A stretch of 64,000 nt of DNA. It comes from Helianthus annuus. Taxonomy: Eukaryota > Streptophyta > Magnoliopsida > Asterales > Asteraceae. Positions 33,011 to 43,490 of the stretch are shown piece by piece (positions within the stretch are counted from its first letter, which is position 1; each line of letters begins with the position of its first letter). The notes under the pieces are model-generated. The model was not told the origin of the DNA, searched no databases, and was given only the letters and a program-made list of their open reading frames with translations. The stretch covers positions 156,892,799 through 156,956,798 of the forward strand of contig NC_035446.2 in NCBI RefSeq assembly GCF_002127325.2, written 5' to 3'. Both the position numbers and the translations under genes were made by a program.

Positions 33011-33319
33011 GATGCGACATAGCATCATATATGGTGTATGAAAACGGAAGTATTCACAGCGATGCGGCCTCGCACCGCATCCAGTGAACACTTCTATCAA
33101 TACAAGAAAGCCTTACCTTAGGCATAGAAGAAGATGAACATAACGGTGCGGCTGGCACCGCACCATATGGGCATTTTCGTCACGACAAGGGATGCAGGAA
33201 AATAGTCTCCGCGGACGACGATGCGGCTAGCACCGCATCTCGCGTATTCCTTGATCACAAGTAGGAGACGCGGTAACTTCAGACGTTACCGCATGCAGCG
33301 ATGCGGCTTGCACCGCGTC
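33011..33319. repeat. array of six palindromes in the U3 region
   Basis: Palindromes at 33011-33026, 33061-33081, 33145-33164, 33220-33239, 33270-33292 and 33300-33319. Four share the frame GATGCGG...CCGCATC (or GGTGCGG...CCGCACC), one is GCGGTAAC...GTTACCGC, and the first is GATGCGACATAGCATC. Spacing is about 50-85 bp for the first four and closer for the last two. The array ends about 180 bp upstream of the TATA box and is present in all three LTR copies in the window. Confidence 0.85.
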
Positions 33320-33501
33320 CTATGCACTCAACAAGTGGGACTAACACCACAGTGCAAGTGGCACCAATGGCAGTTACCTGTCAGAGCTACGTAAGCAATG
33401 GACTGACGTGGCGTAACCTCCACAACCGACAAGCCTGACACACCTGCAAAGGTGCAGCACGTCGTCAGTCCATCCATCATCATCCTCCTTCACTCCTCGG
33501 C

Positions 33502-33509
33502 TATAAATA
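33502..33509 (+). promoter_or_regulatory. TATA box of Tat Gypsy LTR (also at 45816-45823)
   Basis: TATAAATA in CGGCTATAAATACC, followed by a pyrimidine-rich leader with CTACTACTACTA. A typical plant LTR core promoter. Confidence 0.7.
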
Positions 33510-33783
33510 CCAACCCCAAACCAGGTTTGAGGTATCTCTTCACAACTCTCTCACTACTACTACTATCTTACTTTGCTTCTCAAGCAAACTACTGATTCTC
33601 ACGCCGGAGAGTGGTAACAAGGAGCACCCCCCACCCCATCCTCCTTGTTACGAGTCACGGCTTGTTTCCTTGTGCAGGAGATCAACCACCGGTGATCCAG
33701 CCAGCGATCCTCGAGAGGAAGGGATTAACCCTTCTTGACGAGACCAGTGTGTTAACCCTGCCCGGTTAACCATTGTTTCATCA

Positions 33784-33796
33784 TTGGCGCCCACCG
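33784..33796 (+). other. primer binding site of Tat Gypsy element
   Basis: TTGGCGCCCACCG directly follows the LTR. The TGGCGCC core is usual in the Tat/Athila group; the tRNA species is not certain from this. Confidence 0.75.
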
Positions 33797-33842
33797 CTAC
33801 TCTTAGCATTTTCTCATCTATCCTTTTCCCTCTCTCAAGATC

Positions 33843-36800
33843 ATGACTGATCACCAAAACAACACTGCGGATAACCCAAATCCCCCAATCCCACCTCCGG
33901 TAGGGGTCAATGCCTCGACCTCCCAACCCGGACACATCGGCACGTCCACACAAAGGAGTCCCTCCTTTATGTTTGGACATGACTTATCACAGTTCGCATC
34001 TGTGATCCCACCAGGCATGACCGTTCATACCTGGTACGAGCAGCAGGCGGCCCTGCTGACAGCAGCATACAACCGCGCTTGTACGGAAGCGAATATACAA
34101 GCTGGGCCTACCCCAGCACCGCACACCCCTGCTGAGCGTATTTTACAATACGACGGCAGGATACATTCACGCCCGGCTTCAAGAAGCCGACGTGACGACC
34201 GCGGATCGTCTTACTGTTCGGTCCACACCCTCAACGAGGACGATTCCTCATACGGGTCCCACACCAGAGGACCAGTGCATACACGCCTTGGCCCCCATGG
34301 CGAGGACAGGAGGCGATCAACCTCCCGACGCGGCCCAGGCATTCAGAGCCGATTGGGCCCACAACCATACACCGAAGGGTACGGTCATACCGACCCTGAC
34401 GACTGTACCTACCGCGGGGATTCACATGACACCAGCAGCAGACCGGGAGGACGCAACTACGTTCCTCCCAGTCACCCCCGCAACACATACCTCGGGGCGG
34501 CTAAGCGCCCTGCGAATGAACCATACAGGCCAAAGGCAGCGGCCGAAAATTCCAAGTTCGGCACGCGGATCGCCAACGCCCATGTCACCACGACAAAGTT
34601 CCCATTCAACGTTGGGAAATACAGTGGTTCGACCGACCCGGACGACCACATGAACATCTTCATGGGCGCGGGCATCAACGGCCAGTGGGATGAACCCACT
34701 TGGTGTAATTTTTTCCCCCAGACCCTTACGGGCCTGGCCAGGGCTTGGTTCGATTCTTTGCCAGTGGGATCACTGGATTCATTCGAGGACTTGCGTACCA
34801 AGTTCCTCGCCCATTTTAGCCAGCAGCGACGCCACGAACGTGATGCGTTGGACGTCATGAACATCTGGCGAAGGGACGACGAATCCCTCGAGGCATTCGT
34901 CGTCCGTTACAATAAAGAGTGCCTGGAGATAGGTGATGTGGCAGACCAGATGGCACGAAACCACTTCATCCGGGCCGTCAAAGACAGAGAGATGATCATG
35001 ACTATCTCTGGCAAGGAGGGCTTGCCCAAAAAATGGGAGGATGTCATGACCGCGGTCAAGACATACGCCCAGACACAGCGGTCACTCGAACCGCACGTGG
35101 CAAAGGCAAAGCCCCAAGCCGAAACGTCTCACCAAGGGTCCAAGCGTAACAATAAACGCAACCGGGACGTTGGAAATCGTGATATTTCCAAACCGTATTT
35201 CCCGCGAACCAACACGTTCGACCCAAGGAACTACAACCCCGCCCGAGACAGTCGGGCATCAAAAAAAGATTCTCGGGACCGCAATTGGACCGAGATCACC
35301 ATGTCGCCAAGTGAGGTCCTCCTTGCGGACCCACAGTTCTTGCGACCGGCCCAACCAATGAAGTCCAAGAAAAATCAGGACCTCACACTCTACTGTGAGT
35401 ACCACAAGGACTCGGGCCACACCACCAACAACTGCATCAGTCTCCGGCTGGAGATTGAGCGGGCCTTAAAGGAGGGGAAACTGCAACACCTTTTACCAGG
35501 TGGGCAAAAACCCACCAAGCGCATCACCCCTCATGGCGAAGGTACCTCCTCCGGGAAGAGAACCATGTACGTGGCTTCCACCCACATGATCCACGGAGGT
35601 AAAGGCAAGCCGCGCAAAGCGGCGAGAAGGCCGGAATGTGACTGGAAAGACGAGCAAGTCGTCTTTCCAAAAGTCCGAGGCGGACCGTGCGATAGGCGCG
35701 CCGTCGTTATTTCAGGCCAACTGGCACACTACTGCACCGAGCGTCTATTCATTGACCCGGGCAGTACTTCTGATATAATCTACGAACAATGCTTCAACCA
35801 GTTCGACCAGGAGGACAAAGATCGGTTGCAAGCAGTAGATTACCCATTGGCTGGGTTCGCAGGGGAAACTGTCTTTCCCCTGGGCCAAATTACTTTTCCT
35901 GTGCGTCTTTCCAGCGGAAATCGCACAAGGACAGAAGAGGTAAACTTCATGGTTTTACCTCACACCTCCAGATATGACGTACTCCTCGGGAGAGAATCCC
36001 AAGGAGATTTCAATATGATTACGTCCGTCCCCCACTCTGCGGTTGGTTTCCCAACCGAATCGGGGGTCGCGATAATCTATGCCCGCAGGGACGTCATAAT
36101 GTCGGACGAAGTACGTCCGACCAAGGTCGCAAGGCCCACTCCCAACGACCAACCAGAAAAATGGGTTCTCAACGCGAGATACCCAGAACAAAAGGTCACA
36201 TTGGGTCACGCCTTATCCCCGACCACCAAAGCGCACCTGAAGCAGCTTCTCTTCAGAAACCAAGACATCTTCGCGTGGACACCCGCGGACATGACCGGGG
36301 TCCCACGTGATATCGCGCAACATCACTTGAATACCTTGCCAGGTATTAAGCCAGTGATCCAAGGCCAACGCCACCTTGGGTCCGCTAAAAATCAGGCGAT
36401 GCAAGAGCAGATCGAAGAACTGCTCTCCGCAGGCATCCTGCGGGAAGTTAAATACCAGACTTGGTTATCCAACCCAGTCATGGTAGAAAAACCGTCCGGG
36501 GGCTGGCGCATGTGCGTCGATTACAAAGACCTTAACAAAGCCTGCCCCAAGGATTGTTACGCGCTTCCAGAAATCGACGAAAAAGTCGATAATCTCGCAC
36601 CATTCAGGTGGAAGTGTTTCCTCGATTGCTACAAAGGGTACCATCAAGTACAAATGGCAATCGAGGATGAAGACAAAACGGCATTCCGGACTCCCACCGG
36701 AAATTACTGTTATACAAAGATGCCGTTTGTGTTGCGCAACGCGGGCTCAACCTATCAAAAGTTGATGAACGACACTTTCCGCGGGCAAATAAGCAAAAGT

Positions 36801-37004
36801 GTCGAAATCTACATGGACGACCTGGTCGTCATGAGCATGGAAGAGGATACCATGCTCATGGATATTGAAAGAACATTCCAAACTCTGCGAAGCGTTAACA
36901 TAAAGCTCAATCCAGGGAAATGCTCGTTTGGAATGGAAGAAGGCAAATTCCTAGGGTTCATCGTGACTAAAGATGGATTCAAGGTAAACCCGGAGAAAGT
37001 CTAG
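33843..37004 (+). CDS. Tat Gypsy gag-protease-RT, stopped by an in-frame TAG
   Basis: The frame of 1053 codons starts with the ATG 46 bases after the PBS. A Pro/Ser/Arg-rich arm (1-260) is followed by the gag core (about 262-410, with FFPQTLTGLARAWFDSLP), a knuckle-like CEYHKDSGHTTNNC (518-531), protease with DPGSTSD (638-644) and reverse transcriptase (about 850-1053) with YMDD at 990-993. The frame ends at TAG 37002-37004 inside the RT connection, yet the same phase stays open to 39389. CAG to TAG by cytosine deamination at a CHG site is the simplest origin. The protein would normally form virus-like particles and copy the element's RNA. As it stands it yields gag, protease and most of RT but no RNase H or integrase. 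Confidence 0.93.
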   Translation: MTDHQNNTADNPNPPIPPPVGVNASTSQPGHIGTSTQRSPSFMFGHDLSQFASVIPPGMTVHTWYEQQAALLTAAYNRACTEANIQAGPTPAPHTPAERILQYDGRIHSRPASRSRRDDRGSSYCSVHTLNEDDSSYGSHTRGPVHTRLGPHGEDRRRSTSRRGPGIQSRLGPQPYTEGYGHTDPDDCTYRGDSHDTSSRPGGRNYVPPSHPRNTYLGAAKRPANEPYRPKAAAENSKFGTRIANAHVTTTKFPFNVGKYSGSTDPDDHMNIFMGAGINGQWDEPTWCNFFPQTLTGLARAWFDSLPVGSLDSFEDLRTKFLAHFSQQRRHERDALDVMNIWRRDDESLEAFVVRYNKECLEIGDVADQMARNHFIRAVKDREMIMTISGKEGLPKKWEDVMTAVKTYAQTQRSLEPHVAKAKPQAETSHQGSKRNNKRNRDVGNRDISKPYFPRTNTFDPRNYNPARDSRASKKDSRDRNWTEITMSPSEVLLADPQFLRPAQPMKSKKNQDLTLYCEYHKDSGHTTNNCISLRLEIERALKEGKLQHLLPGGQKPTKRITPHGEGTSSGKRTMYVASTHMIHGGKGKPRKAARRPECDWKDEQVVFPKVRGGPCDRRAVVISGQLAHYCTERLFIDPGSTSDIIYEQCFNQFDQEDKDRLQAVDYPLAGFAGETVFPLGQITFPVRLSSGNRTRTEEVNFMVLPHTSRYDVLLGRESQGDFNMITSVPHSAVGFPTESGVAIIYARRDVIMSDEVRPTKVARPTPNDQPEKWVLNARYPEQKVTLGHALSPTTKAHLKQLLFRNQDIFAWTPADMTGVPRDIAQHHLNTLPGIKPVIQGQRHLGSAKNQAMQEQIEELLSAGILREVKYQTWLSNPVMVEKPSGGWRMCVDYKDLNKACPKDCYALPEIDEKVDNLAPFRWKCFLDCYKGYHQVQMAIEDEDKTAFRTPTGNYCYTKMPFVLRNAGSTYQKLMNDTFRGQISKSVEIYMDDLVVMSMEEDTMLMDIERTFQTLRSVNIKLNPGKCSFGMEEGKFLGFIVTKDGFKVNPEKV

Positions 37005-39389
37005 GCGATCGAGCGCATGCCATCGCCTTCATCGATGAAAGATATGCAACGGCTAGCCGGCAGGCTAGCGGCACTCAACAGATTCTTAGCCAACCATGCA
37101 GCTAAGTCTTATCCGTTCATCAAGACCATGCGGAGCTGTTCAAAGAAAGAACAATTCCAGTGGACCGCAGAGGCTGAACAGGCCTTCCGGGAAATGAAGG
37201 AGTGTTTGATACAACTCCCAACTCTAACCGCACCACGCAAGGATGAGCCACTCATATTATACCTATCCGCCGCGAATAACGCGGTGGGTGCGGTATTGAT
37301 AGTGGAGCGAAAGGGGGTTCAAACACCCATCTATTACATCAGCAAGATGCTCAACGACCCAGAGACGAGATACTCAATAATGGAAAAATTGGTGCTAGCA
37401 TTAGTGAACGCTTCAAGACGGTTACGACGCTACTTCGTAAACCACGTCATCACAGTGCTTACCAATTACAGGATCGGCCCGATCCTATCCAAACCCGACA
37501 TCTCTGGGAGATTAGCAAAATGGGCAATCGAGCTGGGCGCGCACACGATACACTATAAACCGCGCCCCGCGATTAAAGGCCAGATCTTAGCTGATTTCGC
37601 CGCCGAAGTACCGGTGAATCACATCCAAGAATGCGAAGAAGCACAAACTCCTGCACCAACGCCATCCTCCTCAGAAACGTGGGCACTATTCACCGATGGT
37701 GCCTCCAACGAGGAAGGTGCGGGTGCAGGTCTGCGACTCGTCAGCCCTGACGGCCAAGAGCTTACATATGCAATCCGCCTCGATTTCAAAAGCACAAACA
37801 ACGAGGCAGAATATGAGGCCCTGTTAGCAGGACTACGTTTAGCAGTCAAACTCGGCGTGCAACACTTGGAAGCGCACGTCGATTCTTTGTTGGTTGCGGG
37901 ACAAATACGCGGTGACTATGCCGCAAAAGGGGACATCATGATCCTCTACCTTGAACAAGCCCTGCAACTAACATCCCAATTCGCTTCGTTTAATATCCGA
38001 CATATTAATCGAAGCGAAAACAAGTCCGCAGATGCACTATCAAAACTTGCATCTACCAGCTTCCAACACTTGGCAAAGGAGATACGCATCGAAATTCTGC
38101 AAAATCCTTCGGTACCCCTGCGCCAAGTCAACGTCATTCAATACGGTTTAACATCATGGATGACACCTATTATCGCATATCTGCAATCAGGTGTGACCCC
38201 CGAAAGCAAGTCAGAGGCACGCAAGCTACAATACAATACGTGCCATTATCAAATGGGAGACGGTATCTTATACCGCAAATCATACCTAGGGCCACTACTA
38301 CGATGCGTCAACCCCCAGGATGCCACATACCTCATCCGAGAGATACACGAGGGCATATGTGGCATACATGCTGGACCACGCATGGTAGTGGCCAAAATCA
38401 TGAATGCCGGGTATTACTGGCCCGGCATGCACCTGGACGCCGTCAAAGAGTTGCGCAAGTGCATTGACTGTCAACGTCATGCTCCAAAAACCTTGCGGCC
38501 AAAGAACAACTTAGTCCCCGTCACAACCGCATGGCCCTTTCAGAAATGGGCAATTGACGTTGTGGGACCATTCCCTGACGCTCCGGGTGCGGTCAAATTT
38601 ATCATAGTAGCGGTTGATTACTTCACAAAATGGGTAGAAGCAAAACCGCTCGCCTCAACCACCGCTACGATAACAAGAAAGTTCATTTGGGAACACATCA
38701 TCTGCCGTTTTGGTTTACCAATGTGCATTGTCACCGATAACGGCACCAACTTCGCTGCCGACGAATTTCAGAAATGGCTAGAAGAACTACATATTGAGCA
38801 CATATTCTCATCAGTCGCACACCCGCAAGGGAACGGCCAAGTTGAGAGTATCAATAAAAGCCTAGTCGAAGGGATCAAGGCACGGTTGGGAACGGCCAGG
38901 CGTGGCTGGGTCGATGAACTCCCAAGTATCTTATGGGCTCACCGTACAAGCCCAAAAACAAGCAACGGGGAGACACCTTTCAGCCTAGTCTACGGTTCAG
39001 AAGCGGTGATCCCCGCGGAAGTAGGTCTCCCCTCTTCTAGAATGTTGGCTATTGAAAAACTAGACAACAACACGGAACGCAGGATCGATTTGGACCGCTT
39101 GGAAGAAAGGCGCGAAAACACTGCCATCAACGAGGCCAAATACAAATCCAAACTTGAAAAGTACTACAACACGCGCGTCCGCGTTTGTACTTTCAACCCA
39201 GGAGACTACGTCCTACGCGACAATGAGGCATCTAATGCCGAGCGCCCAGGCAAACTTGCCCCCAAGTGGGAAGGACCCTACCTCATCAAAGAGGTCTTAG
39301 GGAAAGGCGCGTACAAATTACAAACGCTAGAAGGCGAACCTATCGCACGAACATGGAATGCACAACAGCTTCGACGCTGTTATATGTAA
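37005..39389 (+). CDS. Tat Gypsy RNase H, second RNase H and integrase, downstream of the TAG
   Basis: This is the same reading phase as gag-RT. Counting from the first ATG (37017), the RT-linked RNase H lies at about 75-180. A second RNase H typical of Tat elements (TWALFTDGAS at 221, with D227, E263, D289 and D339) follows. Integrase has a zinc module (H444, H451, C482, C485) and a DDE triad D514, D574 and E610, the last pair separated by 35 residues. A basic C-terminal domain (FNPGDYVLR, KWEGPYLI) ends the protein; no chromodomain is seen. All catalytic residues are present, so the only visible pol defect is the TAG at 37002. ATG 37017 is not a natural start; the segment belongs to the upstream polyprotein. 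Confidence 0.93.
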   Translation, partial: AIERMPSPSSMKDMQRLAGRLAALNRFLANHAAKSYPFIKTMRSCSKKEQFQWTAEAEQAFREMKECLIQLPTLTAPRKDEPLILYLSAANNAVGAVLIVERKGVQTPIYYISKMLNDPETRYSIMEKLVLALVNASRRLRRYFVNHVITVLTNYRIGPILSKPDISGRLAKWAIELGAHTIHYKPRPAIKGQILADFAAEVPVNHIQECEEAQTPAPTPSSSETWALFTDGASNEEGAGAGLRLVSPDGQELTYAIRLDFKSTNNEAEYEALLAGLRLAVKLGVQHLEAHVDSLLVAGQIRGDYAAKGDIMILYLEQALQLTSQFASFNIRHINRSENKSADALSKLASTSFQHLAKEIRIEILQNPSVPLRQVNVIQYGLTSWMTPIIAYLQSGVTPESKSEARKLQYNTCHYQMGDGILYRKSYLGPLLRCVNPQDATYLIREIHEGICGIHAGPRMVVAKIMNAGYYWPGMHLDAVKELRKCIDCQRHAPKTLRPKNNLVPVTTAWPFQKWAIDVVGPFPDAPGAVKFIIVAVDYFTKWVEAKPLASTTATITRKFIWEHIICRFGLPMCIVTDNGTNFAADEFQKWLEELHIEHIFSSVAHPQGNGQVESINKSLVEGIKARLGTARRGWVDELPSILWAHRTSPKTSNGETPFSLVYGSEAVIPAEVGLPSSRMLAIEKLDNNTERRIDLDRLEERRENTAINEAKYKSKLEKYYNTRVRVCTFNPGDYVLRDNEASNAERPGKLAPKWEGPYLIKEVLGKGAYKLQTLEGEPIARTWNAQQLRRCYM

Positions 39390-39986
39390 GCCATGTTCTT
39401 ACATTTTTCTATGTAACCCATCGGGCCGCAGGCCATTTGCAAATAAATAAATAAGCAATTTTATACATTATTGTTTGTTACTACTATTACAAATGCGTGT
39501 TCCACTTTGCGGTATCCCAAAAACAGATTGGCAAAATCTTCATTCGCGATACCCACACAAAGTGGTAACCACACACAAATATTGTAATAGGCCAGCAGAA
39601 GGCAAAAAGACTAAAACCCTAACGCGGTAAATAACAGAATTGACGCGTACTCGTACGACAAAGGTATGGAGTACACTTGACCCCATTCACAAAGGGGTAG
39701 AGTTCCGGATATATAAGCTTTTACAAAGCTTACACAATTCCTGAGCCCAAAAAGGCAAACAATGGAATTGACGCGTACTCATACGACAAAAGTATGGAAT
39801 ATACTTGACCCCATTCACAAATGGGTAAAGTTACGCATACATACGTTCAGACATGCAAGAATTAAAAACACTTGTACAAACTGAACAAAAAACTTTATAT
39901 TCAAAAAATTCAAGCACCCACGTGATGCTTAATGGATTTACATAAAGTTCCTATTCTATACAAGAGGAAAACAAAAAGGAGGCACA
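39390..39986 (+). other. post-pol spacer with a 127-bp tandem duplication
   Basis: GAATTGACGCGTACTC...GACCCCATTCACAAA starts at 39638 and again at 39765 (offset 127). No ORF. It separates the pol stop from the end of the convergent antisense gene. Confidence 0.7.
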
Positions 39987-42900
39987 CTAGCCAACCTGAA
40001 CCCTATTTTGTACCGCTGGTTCCCGCACCTCCTCCGGCACCACCAGCGGGATCTTCCTCTTCCGCATCCGCAGGCGATCAACATAGTCCGCAGCCTCTAA
40101 ACAACTGTCCAGTTCCTCTACACAGGCAAGGGACGTATCATAAAAGGAGACTTCGGCCGCTTTAAGAAGCGACTCGGTATCCACGTCCCGGAAGCCGGAT
40201 CGCTCTTCGATATCACCGCCTATAGACATGACGTTCATATGGGAAATACAGCGGCTATAACCAGCTTTAAAACCAGCGTCACGAGCACGCTGCTTGACCA
40301 AATCCAAGCCAGCTGCGGTCTCCGGGGCATCCATGATAGCCTCAACAATCTGCAATAAAAAGATCATAAGTCTCGGATGATAATCCAAGCAAATATAAAG
40401 GCAATAGATACTTACACGCGCGATACCGTGAGTCCGCAACCACTCACGGTCAGCCTTCAGCTGGTCAAAAGAGGACACCAAGGCATCCTTGGCCTCAACA
40501 GCGGCATCAGCCCGCACCTCCGCAACCGACACGCGGGCAGTAAGGTCTGTAACCGCGACCTCCCGGGCCTGAACCTCAGCCTGTCAAAAAACAGCAAACA
40601 GTTTACTCGATAAACATTTTCAAAACAATGAACGAAATATACAACAGAGGCAACGAAACATACCTGCAGGCTGGCAACAACTTTATCCAAACGAATGCGC
40701 TCCGCATTCGCCTCTTCAAGAGCCTTAGAAGAACGGCTCTCCTTCTCTTCGGCCTCCTCAAGGGCCTTTGCAGCACGCGCCCCGGCTTCCTTGGCCTCTT
40801 CAAGCGCCTTTAGGGCCTCAGCCTTTGCCTGCTGCGCCTTAACCGCAATTGCCTCGGCTGCAGCTTTTTCTTTGCCCAAGGCAACGTTCGCTGCCTTGGC
40901 GTTCGTCAACTCCTGCCGAGCACGAAACAGAGTGTCATTCTGCTTAGCCCAAGATTCGTTCCACTTCTTACGCTCATTGGACAACTTTTCATTCCAACTC
41001 TTGCGTTCGTCAGAAAGGAGTTTGGCAAGAGTACGAACCTGTTTAAGCTGAGCAGCGGCAGCCCACTTCGCGGTCTGTTTCTGCTTCTCAAAAGCAGCCC
41101 TATCTTTCTCAAGCTGCTCCGCACCCGCACGAGCAGCCTCGACCAACTTTTCCGCTTCAGCCCGCTTGCGAGCAGCTTCTTCCTCGCGGCGGCCCAACAC
41201 CTTGTAATCTTCCAAAATGGCATTCGCCACAATGGAAGATCCTATTAACATTGTTGAGAGCTGGTTTATACGCAGCTCATGAGGTGCGGCACGGGCACGC
41301 TCTACTTCAAAGGGGGGTGCCCAAACCACCCAGAATTTCTTTGCACGCAGAGGGGTCGTTAGAAATATCATCCCCCTGCATAACAGTCCAGGGGGGTCGG
41401 TGATACACAGTGCTTCGACCCTGTGTATAAGTGCGGTAGTAATACTCCAATTCAGACTCCCCAGGCTGAATTGGAGGCCCATCGTAACCCGCACCACCGG
41501 CAGACGAACCGATACCCTTCTCACCAGCAGGAGACCTCCGCGGCTCAGCATCATGCTGCCGCGCTTCAGCATCAGTTTGTTGCGGTTCTGCATCAGACTG
41601 TTGCTTCCCAGAATCAGCAAACCGCACACTCAAATTATCTCCCTCATTGGGAGAGATCAGATTATTGGACGAGTCAACGCTATCGAATATCTGGGTCGCA
41701 ACCTTCTCTGCGGTACCCTCTTTCCGCAATGGTGACTCAGGCACCACCTTGACAGGAGGTGTCGACGGTACCTCAGTCGCACCCGCACCCGTGGCACGCG
41801 GGGGTGACTCTGGAGCATCAAAGATAGAGAAATCCTTATCTTGAAGCTCTGCAAAACAAAATCAAATAGCTGTCAAAACACATGTTATACATCACACTTG
41901 AGACCAGCTAAACAACACCTACCAACAGCAACCGCAGGTTTCTTCGATGTCGGAACAGTCCTCTTAGACTGCAACCTCCGACGTTTCGGTCCACCGGCAC
42001 CAGCAGCCGTCTCTTCTACTGGCCTTTTCCCAGCACCAGACTACGAGCCCGCAGCTGTACCCAAACCCTCAAGGGTATCAGATACTATCACATAATCCAA
42101 GTATCTACGAAAAGAAGAGTGAGAGATACCTGCCGCCTGCGGTACCAAATGAGGCACAACAGTGACCTCCGATATTTTCTTTTGGCGAAAGCGCACGCCT
42201 TTCACCGTCTGCCTCTTAGGCACACCCTTCGCATCAGGGTCCCCTAAGGCCCCAAGATCACCTGCATGAAAACCATGCAAGAGGTGAGTCAGTGCAACCA
42301 TTATTGTTATCACAAGAATGAAGGATTCCTAAACATACCTTTGCCCCGCGGCAACTCAACTGCTAATGCGGCTTCAGTAGGCACCTGGAAGTTATCTCGG
42401 ATGATAACATTAAACTCCTCCTGCCATCCGCACAAACAACTTTTTCCACCTGACCCTGGAAATCCGGGGCAAACATCCTCCATACGGGAGCGTCCTCTGA
42501 TAACAAACGCACAAGTCAATAACGCATACAAGGATAAGAAAGTTAAACAAATGAAAAGGACGTACCACCACTTTTCTCCCGCACCACGGGCTTCGACTTC
42601 TTGTTCCTCCTTGACAACATCATGCGCAACACCCACAACTGTGTGTTGGTCAACTTCACAGACTCAATGGTCTGCAACTGCGGAAACCACTCCACAGTTT
42701 TCAAACTTGGGACCGCAATGGTCTCTGCTATGATCGTCTCGGTCACATTCCGAAACGTCATCTTTGCAACAATGGCAGCAGCCTTGATGTAAAAGAACTT
42801 CTTCTTCCACATCGTCATCCCCTTGGGAGGAGTCATCAGCTTGGGACTACCATCTCGCTGACGGAAAGAAAAGAACCCCAAGGACACCGTCATTTGATAA

Positions 42901-43324
42901 AACCGTCGGAAATCTCCAACGGTGGGCTCTATGCCAAGAGCACGAAAGGTGAATTCAAAATTTCGAATCCGGATCATACCAAACGGACTCAGTTGAGAAA
43001 TGTGGACCTTGTACCACTCCAAAACCTCGACAACAAAAACAGTCAACGGTAACCGGAGATTACAGTCACAAAAAAAAAATTTGCCCACATCGTCACATAA
43101 CCGGCCGGAGCATCGGCACCGGTGTCACCTTCCGATGGGTAGACTGCCCCATATTCAGGGGGCATTTGAACGTCAAGCATTAGACGATCAAAAGACTTCT
43201 TGGTCCACCTTAACACCGGGCAACCACCACCGGCGTTTCCTCCCTCCTCCTCCTCCGCCGCCACCGGCGAGGATGGCTCTGGGTTTTCACCCTCCACATT
43301 GTGTGGATTTGATGGTTCAGCCAT
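39987..43324 (-). pseudogene. antisense gene of Tat Gypsy (putative gypsy-type transposase-like protein), seven exons, broken
   Basis: A coherent spliced model on the minus strand: exons 43324-42566, 42496-42339, 42261-42130, 42084-41923, 41848-40664, 40580-40416 and 40349-39987, all with GT/AG borders in matching phase. Exon 1 has an acidic start (MAEPSNP) and EWYKVHISQLSPFGMIRI / ALGIEPTVGDFRRFY, the signature of the plant 'putative gypsy-type transposon' family (Pfam Transposase_28, from memory). Exon 5 encodes a long Ala/Lys/Glu coiled coil (EEAARKRAEAEKLVEAAR and on). Function is unknown; such antisense ORFs are known from Tat elements. Breaks: a frameshift in a 10-A run at 43070-43079, one near 42421-42430, one in a G run at 41313-41318, and an in-frame TAG at 42041-42043 (CAG origin likely). 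It is probably not translatable as a whole. Confidence 0.82.
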
Positions 43325-43482
43325 CAGAAAATATCGAGGAAATGAAAGAACGTGAGTGGAAAAACTAAAAACCTCACCGGAACTTCAAGAAATATCGTCG
43401 GAGAAGACAAAGAACAAGTTTTCTCTCACCGGCAAATTTTTGAAATTTCGAACAAGTGAGGGGAAACCACGAACGGTTTCCC

Positions 43483-43490
43483 CTTATATA
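43483..43490 (-). promoter_or_regulatory. candidate TATA box for the antisense gene
   Basis: TATATAAG on the minus strand (GGGTATATAAGGGG), about 160 bp upstream of the antisense ATG at 43324, the right distance for a plant core promoter. It implies a second, opposite-strand transcription unit inside the element. Confidence 0.6.

Larger units (their letters stand above)
32831..33783 (+). repeat. 5' LTR of Tat Gypsy element
   Basis: Ends TGAAGGGG...TTTCATCA. Six palindromic segments precede a TATA box at 33502-33509. CTCACGCCGGAGAGTGG follows about 100 bp later, as in the LTR remnant at 18700. Confidence 0.95.

Noticed and set aside
32823..33020. ORF MSHHSTVLMFHVSPPS... also at 5597 and 44838
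   Set aside because: It lies in the U3 of the Tat LTR and repeats only because the LTR repeats. It is upstream of the TATA box and reads the other way.
34192..34653. Overlapping ORFs on both strands within gag
   Set aside because: Shadow frames of the real gag; the corresponding frames at 3982-4425 are shadows too.
40695..41051. Plus-strand Ala/Ser-rich ORFs opposite the antisense gene
   Set aside because: They are complements of the coiled-coil coding sequence (GCN/AAG-rich codons) and lack any domain.
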